From NCBI GenBank assembly GCA_963820315.1, contig CAWFZK010000028.1, forward strand, positions 95,390 through 159,389: DNA of 64,000 nucleotides. The letters run 5' to 3'. Under the pieces are notes generated by a model. That model made no database searches. It saw nothing but the letters and a program-made list of their open reading frames with translations, and had not been told where the DNA came from. Below, in pieces: positions 60,503 to 64,000 of the stretch. The DNA is from JACVRW01 sp963820315. GTDB lineage: Bacteria > Actinomycetota > Thermoleophilia > Solirubrobacterales > Thermoleophilaceae. How positions within the stretch are numbered: position 1 is the first letter of the stretch; each line of letters opens with the position of its first letter. Position numbers and translations under genes: made by a program.

Positions 60503-61990
60503 TCATGTGGCTCCGTCTTCGATGTTGAGAGTGGTGTTGACGCTGGGCTCGGGCTGCGGGTTGCTTGGCCGCAGCAGGATCAGCGCAAGGACGATCCCGG
60601 CGCCGATCACCACGGCTCCGGTGATGAAGGCGAGCTGATAGCCGTCGACGAGCGAGCTCGTGAGCCCGTGGTCCGTCGACAGCAGCTCCTTCGTGTGGTT
60701 CGCGGCGATCGTGCTCAGGACGGCCAATCCGAACGCGCCGCCGATCTGCTGCGAGACGTTCGTGATCCCCGAGCCAAGGCCGGCGTCTTCAGGAGGGACG
60801 TCGGCCATCGCAATCGTCAGCAGCGGCATGAAGGCCGTGCCGATCCCGAGGCCGATGGCGAAGCAGGCAAAGAAGATGGTCGGGAAGAAGGGCGTGTCGG
60901 GCCCCACCGTCGCGAACAGCAGCAATCCCACGAGCGCGCTCGCCATGCCGCCCGTGAGCACCGCCAGGCTGCCGAAGCGCTCGACGAGCCGCGCCGTGAT
61001 GCCCTGCGAGAGGACCGCGACGGTGAGGGTCCAGGGCAGGAAGGCCGCGCCTGTCTCGAGGGCGCTGTAGTGGCGGACGTGCTCGAGATAGAGCGCGCCG
61101 AGGAAGAAGGTCGAGTACATCCCCGTCACGAGGAAGCCCCTGACGAGACTCGCGTTGACCAGTCCGCGCAGCCGCAGGATGCGCAGCGGCATGATCGGGT
61201 TCACGACACGCGCCTCGACCGCGACGAAGGCCGCCATGAGCAGCGCCGCGATGCCACCGACGCCCAGCACCTCGAGGGACAGCCAGCCGTGGCTCGTCGC
61301 CTCGATGATCGCGTAGATGGCGCCCGCGAGCGACGCGGTCACGAGCAGCGAGCCGAGCCAGTCGACGCCCTGCCCGAGCCCCAGTCCCCTGTCGGCGCGG
61401 ATCAGCGCCAGGCCGAGCGCGAAGGTGGCCGCGCCGATCGGGAGGTTGACGAAGAAGACCCAGTGCCAGCTCAGCGCCTCGGTCAGCACGCCGCCGGCCA
61501 AGAGCCCGAGTGAGCCGCCCGCGACGGATACGAAGACGTAGGCGCTCATCGCTCGAGCCCGCTCCACGGGCTCGGGGAACTCGGTGACGATGATCGCGAG
61601 GATCACGGAGGCCTGGGCGGCGGCGCCGATGCCCTGGAGGAAGCGTGCGCCGATCAGCGCCTCCTCGGTGGGCGCGAACCCGCACAGGAGCGAGGCGGCC
61701 ATGAAAACGACGAGCCCGCCGAGAAAAACCCGCCTGCGGCCGACGAGGTCGCCGAGCCGGCCGGTCAGGAGCAGCAGGCTTCCGAAGGTCACGAGGAACG
61801 CGTTGACGACCCAGGTCAGGTTCCCCGGGCTGAACTGGAGGTCGCGCTCGATCGCCGGCAGCGCGACGTTCACGATCGTCACGTCGAGCACGATCATCAG
61901 CTGGGCGAGGCAGACGACCCCCAGCGTGGCCCAGCGGCGTCGATCGGCGGAGGTGTTGAAGAGACGGTCTGAGGCGGTGGCGACGGTCAT
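60503..61990 (-). CDS. MFS efflux transporter, DHA2 family, paired with TetR
   Basis: A 495-aa 14-TMS drug-efflux-type transporter. TM1 carries LAQLMIVLDVTIVNVALPAI, motif A is TGRLGDLVGRRRVFLGGLV, and motif C is VAGGSLGLLAGGVLTEAL in TM5. The last segments (LLSTDHGLTSSLVDGYQLAF) are typical of EmrB/QacA-like pumps. Its start is 118 bp from the divergent tetR gene, with a ladder of inverted repeats between them, so the pump is very probably repressed by TetR and induced by its substrate. Confidence 0.92.
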   Translation of the reverse strand: MTVATASDRLFNTSADRRRWATLGVVCLAQLMIVLDVTIVNVALPAIERDLQFSPGNLTWVVNAFLVTFGSLLLLTGRLGDLVGRRRVFLGGLVVFMAASLLCGFAPTEEALIGARFLQGIGAAAQASVILAIIVTEFPEPVERARAMSAYVFVSVAGGSLGLLAGGVLTEALSWHWVFFVNLPIGAATFALGLALIRADRGLGLGQGVDWLGSLLVTASLAGAIYAIIEATSHGWLSLEVLGVGGIAALLMAAFVAVEARVVNPIMPLRILRLRGLVNASLVRGFLVTGMYSTFFLGALYLEHVRHYSALETGAAFLPWTLTVAVLSQGITARLVERFGSLAVLTGGMASALVGLLLFATVGPDTPFFPTIFFACFAIGLGIGTAFMPLLTIAMADVPPEDAGLGSGITNVSQQIGGAFGLAVLSTIAANHTKELLSTDHGLTSSLVDGYQLAFITGAVVIGAGIVLALILLRPSNPQPEPSVNTTLNIEDGAT

Positions 61991-62030
61991 GCAGCTCCTG
62001 CTTGTGGAAACGGTCGGCCCCGGCTAAAGT

Positions 62031-62088
62031 GGAGGCCACCTCCGAAATAACCGGAGGACACCTCCGAAATATACGGAGGCCCCCTCCG
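62031..62088. promoter_or_regulatory. Operator ladder of six CCTCCG/CGGAGG half-sites
   Basis: Half-sites alternate with spacers of 3 and 7 nt: GGAGG (62031-62035), CCTCCG (62039), CGGAGG (62052), CCTCCG (62061), CGGAGG (62074), CCTCCG (62083-62088). The two central dyads, CCTCCG-A3TA2C-CGGAGG and CCTCCG-A3TATA-CGGAGG, are 22 bp apart, i.e. two helical turns on one face. This is the expected arrangement for cooperative TetR-dimer binding between tetR and its MFS pump. Confidence 0.8.
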
Positions 62089-62107
62089 GTTGTCAAGGCC
62101 GAAGTTC

Positions 62108-62701
62108 ATGAATACGACTGCAGAGAGCGTCCAGAGCCTGATCGACCGCCCGAAGCGGGCGGATGCCCGGCGCAACTACGAGAAGGTGCTCGCGGCCGCC
62201 CGCGAGGCATTCGCCGAGGGCGGAGAGGCAACCTCGCTCGAGAGCATCGCCCGCCGTGCGGGGGTGGGCATCGGCACGCTGTACCGCAACTTCCCCAACC
62301 GCCAGGCGCTCCTCGAGGCGCTCTACGTGGGCGAGGTCGAGGAGGTGAGTCGCTCCGCGGAGCAGTTCGCCGACGCCGAACCGTGGGCGGCCCTAGAGGG
62401 CTGGTTCGAGCGCCTGATCGGCTACATCGGCACGAAGCAGGCGCTCGCGCATGAGCTCCTCAACTACCTCGACAAGGACGCCGAGCTCTTCCAGGTCTGC
62501 CGCACCTCGCTGTGGGCGGCGGGGGAGCCGCTGCTGACGCGCGCTCAGGAAGCGGGCGTCGTACGCGCCGACGTGAGCATCGGCGAGGTCATCCAGATGG
62601 TCGTCGGGATCGCCAAGATCCCGACGAGCGACCCCGGGCAGACCAGGCACATGCTCCGGATCGCGCTCGACGGTCTGCGCTACCGGCCGCCGACGCCTTG
62701 A
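62108..62701 (+). CDS. TetR-family transcriptional regulator
   Basis: A 197-aa repressor (TTG at 62090 would add six residues; ATG 62108 is preferred). The HTH is RRNYEKVLAAAREAFAEGGE with SLESIARRAGVGIGTLYRNF and RQALLEALYVGE; the C-terminal ligand domain is all-helical (WFERLIGYIGTKQALAHELL). It is divergent from the DHA2 pump and preceded by the 62031-62088 operator ladder, which reaches to within 20 bp of its start, implying autorepression. Ligand presumably a pump substrate. Confidence 0.93.
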   Translation: MNTTAESVQSLIDRPKRADARRNYEKVLAAAREAFAEGGEATSLESIARRAGVGIGTLYRNFPNRQALLEALYVGEVEEVSRSAEQFADAEPWAALEGWFERLIGYIGTKQALAHELLNYLDKDAELFQVCRTSLWAAGEPLLTRAQEAGVVRADVSIGEVIQMVVGIAKIPTSDPGQTRHMLRIALDGLRYRPPTP

Positions 62702-62721
62702 TCGTCGGACAGCCGTACCGG

Positions 62722-63312
62722 TCAGTCCGCGCCGGCGCTTAACGGCTCTGTAGCGGCGCGTTCCCAGGCAGAGTCCTGGTATCGGATCATCGCGATCATC
62801 GCGGGGAGCGCGACCAGGGTCCCCGCGATCGCCGCCGCAGCCAGCGAGTGGTCGAAGATCTGGATCGCGGCCACGGCGGCGGTGGAGCCGGCGAGCACCG
62901 CCGTGATCACCGCCACCATGCCCGCCACTGTGCGGAATCCCTGCCAGCGATCGCCGGGCACCCGCCGGATGAGGAGCTGCTCGGCGGGCGGAACGCTCAG
63001 CAGGTACGGACCGATCTCCGGCGCCTGCTGGAAGTAGTAGCCACGCAGCAGGGTGATCCGGCGCGCGTACTCAGTGTCCTCAATCGATGACTGCAGCGTC
63101 CGCTCGAAGGTCACGAACCCGACGAATGCCAGGGTCGGGAGCAGAACCAGGGCGAACCCGTAGAAGGCCGAGCCCAAGCTGCTTGCGGTCGCCACCAGGC
63201 CCAGCGCGACGAGGCCCCCGGAGACCGCCGCCAAGAACATCGTCGCCCGTCCGTTCGACTCGGCGATGGTCGCGGCGCGGGCGCCCTGGAGCACGAAGTG
63301 CTCCGTGGTCAC
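62722..63312 (-). CDS. Predicted membrane protein of unknown function
   Basis: A 196-aa protein with four hydrophobic segments: FLAAVSGGLVALGLVATASS, FYGFALVLLPTLAFVGFVTF, GMVAVITAVLAGSTAAVAAI and LAAAAIAGTLVALPAMIAMI. Between them is a cytosolic loop of about 60 residues (EDTEYARRITLLRGYYFQQA). The N-terminus (MTTEHFVLQGARAATIAESN) looks like a helical cytosolic domain. GTG start at 63312; no upstream ATG is available in frame. Resembles uncharacterised actinobacterial 4-TM proteins; no function. Confidence 0.75.
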   Translation of the reverse strand: MTTEHFVLQGARAATIAESNGRATMFLAAVSGGLVALGLVATASSLGSAFYGFALVLLPTLAFVGFVTFERTLQSSIEDTEYARRITLLRGYYFQQAPEIGPYLLSVPPAEQLLIRRVPGDRWQGFRTVAGMVAVITAVLAGSTAAVAAIQIFDHSLAAAAIAGTLVALPAMIAMIRYQDSAWERAATEPLSAGAD

Positions 63313-63414
63313 GAAGCTGACTGCCGCAGAGCGCGGGTCGGCCCCGTCGGTGGCATCTTGAACGCTGTCGGAAGGAATGGCGGTCGATGCTCTCAGCGGT
63401 GACGGATGGCATCT

Positions 63415-63990
63415 CTACGCCGCGCGCTCGGCGATTCCCGGGTAGTCGACGACGAAGCCGTGCTCGTCGTAGACGAGCAGTGCCTCGAACTCGAAGTCGG
63501 GCGCGGCGTAGTGGTAGCGGCTGCGCCCACCCTCGTCCTCGAGACGGCGATAGCGCTGGTCGAGACGCTCTAGGCGCAGATCCGGAGCGCGCACGTACGC
63601 CGCCGGCGCCTGGGCCGACTCGCCGTGGACGAGTGCGAGCCGCCGCACCGGGAACGCGTTGGTCAACGCCGAGGCCTCGAGGTCAACGTCGAAGCAGCCC
63701 TCGAGGTGGGGCGCGGGGGCCCCGTTCACAAGCCAGCCCTCTGCGCCGGCGCGCTCGAGGTCGAGTTCGCGCGTGCCCATCGCCGAGCGGCTCACCACGC
63801 GCGCACTGCGCGTGTGCCAGCCGTTGTCGAGCAGGATCGAGTAGCGGACGCCCCACGCCTGCCCCTGCTGCACCCCGGTCGAATGCCCGTCGAAGCGCAG
63901 ACCGTCGTCCTCCGTGCTCGGGAAGACGACCTCGAAGCCCTCGCGCGAGTCGCGATGACGCCACGCGGCGCTGACCGGCAGCGCGGTCAC
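63415..63990 (-). CDS. Putative glycolipid-binding family protein
   Basis: A 191-aa protein with the pattern of the putative glycolipid-binding family (PF06475): WGVRYSILLDNGWHTRSARV, CFDVDLEASALTNAFPVRRL and YHYAAPDFEFEALLVYDEHG with FVVDYPGIAERAA at the end. The family is defined by structure and ligand speculation; no enzymatic role is established. GTG start at 63990, ten bases inside the window edge, so the upstream region is not visible. Not obviously linked to the neighbouring membrane-protein gene, 102 bp downstream. Confidence 0.82.
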   Translation of the reverse strand: MTALPVSAAWRHRDSREGFEVVFPSTEDDGLRFDGHSTGVQQGQAWGVRYSILLDNGWHTRSARVVSRSAMGTRELDLERAGAEGWLVNGAPAPHLEGCFDVDLEASALTNAFPVRRLALVHGESAQAPAAYVRAPDLRLERLDQRYRRLEDEGGRSRYHYAAPDFEFEALLVYDEHGFVVDYPGIAERAA

Positions 63991-64000
63991 GCTACGGCCG

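Overview
The window is a very GC-rich, gene-dense stretch of an actinobacterial chromosome. The protein style points to the class Thermoleophilia (Solirubrobacterales or Gaiellales): many GTG starts, GTGA/ATGA start-stop overlaps, an AcrA1-like double SDR reductase, 'LFVSLGGTGYAA' secreted-protein leaders, a SigG/SigJ-type ECF factor and DHA2 efflux pumps. This placement is inference from family resemblance, not a database result. I recognise no rRNA, tRNA, transposase, integrase, prophage module or CRISPR array. It reads as core and ordinary accessory chromosome.

Layout. (1) 1-7.9 kb: a nucleoside uptake and salvage operon on the minus strand. It encodes a CYTH-cytidine deaminase-purine nucleoside phosphorylase reading frame, thymidine phosphorylase, adenosine deaminase, a BMP-type nucleoside-binding lipoprotein, its ABC ATPase and a permease running off the left edge; upp is divergent. 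(2) 8-17.9 kb: tilS, a MerR-HTH/class III adenylate cyclase, a two-module fatty-acyl reductase-like SDR, an NHL/PKD secreted protein, a PlsC acyltransferase, an epimerase, a nucleoside phosphorylase and two phasin-like coiled-coil proteins. (3) 18-22 kb: a large multidomain murein hydrolase and small secreted or unknown proteins. (4) 22-25.3 kb: a compact beta-oxidation-type operon (3-hydroxyacyl-CoA dehydrogenase, 3HCDH_C-enoyl-CoA hydratase, Sir2 deacylase, DLH-type hydrolase). (5) 25.3-35.2 kb: single-gene functions (PadR pair, histidine kinase, hydrolases, FUSC, M20, MFS, MDR dehydrogenase). (6) 35.2-40.9 kb: a sortase and its probable substrate, then four response regulators and a LysR regulator. 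(7) 41-50 kb: lysyl-oxidase-like protein, methyltransferase, CorA, a RidA/DUF899 operon, an ECF sigma factor, redoxin, ProC-like reductase, hydrolase and a collagen-like/glycine-rich protein. (8) 50-64 kb: acyl-CoA dehydrogenase, AlkA, CaxA, M28 peptidase, ClpP, an SRPBCC-ArsR pair, TerC, AKR, and a TetR/MFS pair with a striking operator array.

Quality caveat: at least a dozen genes need one single-base insertion or deletion to read as full-length family members, and two adjacent genes (35.2-36.6 kb) need several each. Nearly every lesion is a 1-nt indel without accompanying nonsense mutations, which looks more like base-calling or assembly error than gene decay. I annotate these as one gene each and give the position of the shift.

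The best candidates for new biology are the CYTH-CDA-PNP frame, the MerR-type DNA-binding adenylate cyclase, the six-half-site TetR operator ladder at 62.03-62.09 kb, the twin ArsR-type palindromes at 56.59-56.63 kb, the sirtuin embedded in a beta-oxidation operon, and a sortase-substrate pair with an unusual IPQGG signal. I do not see an obvious wholly new defence or mobile system.
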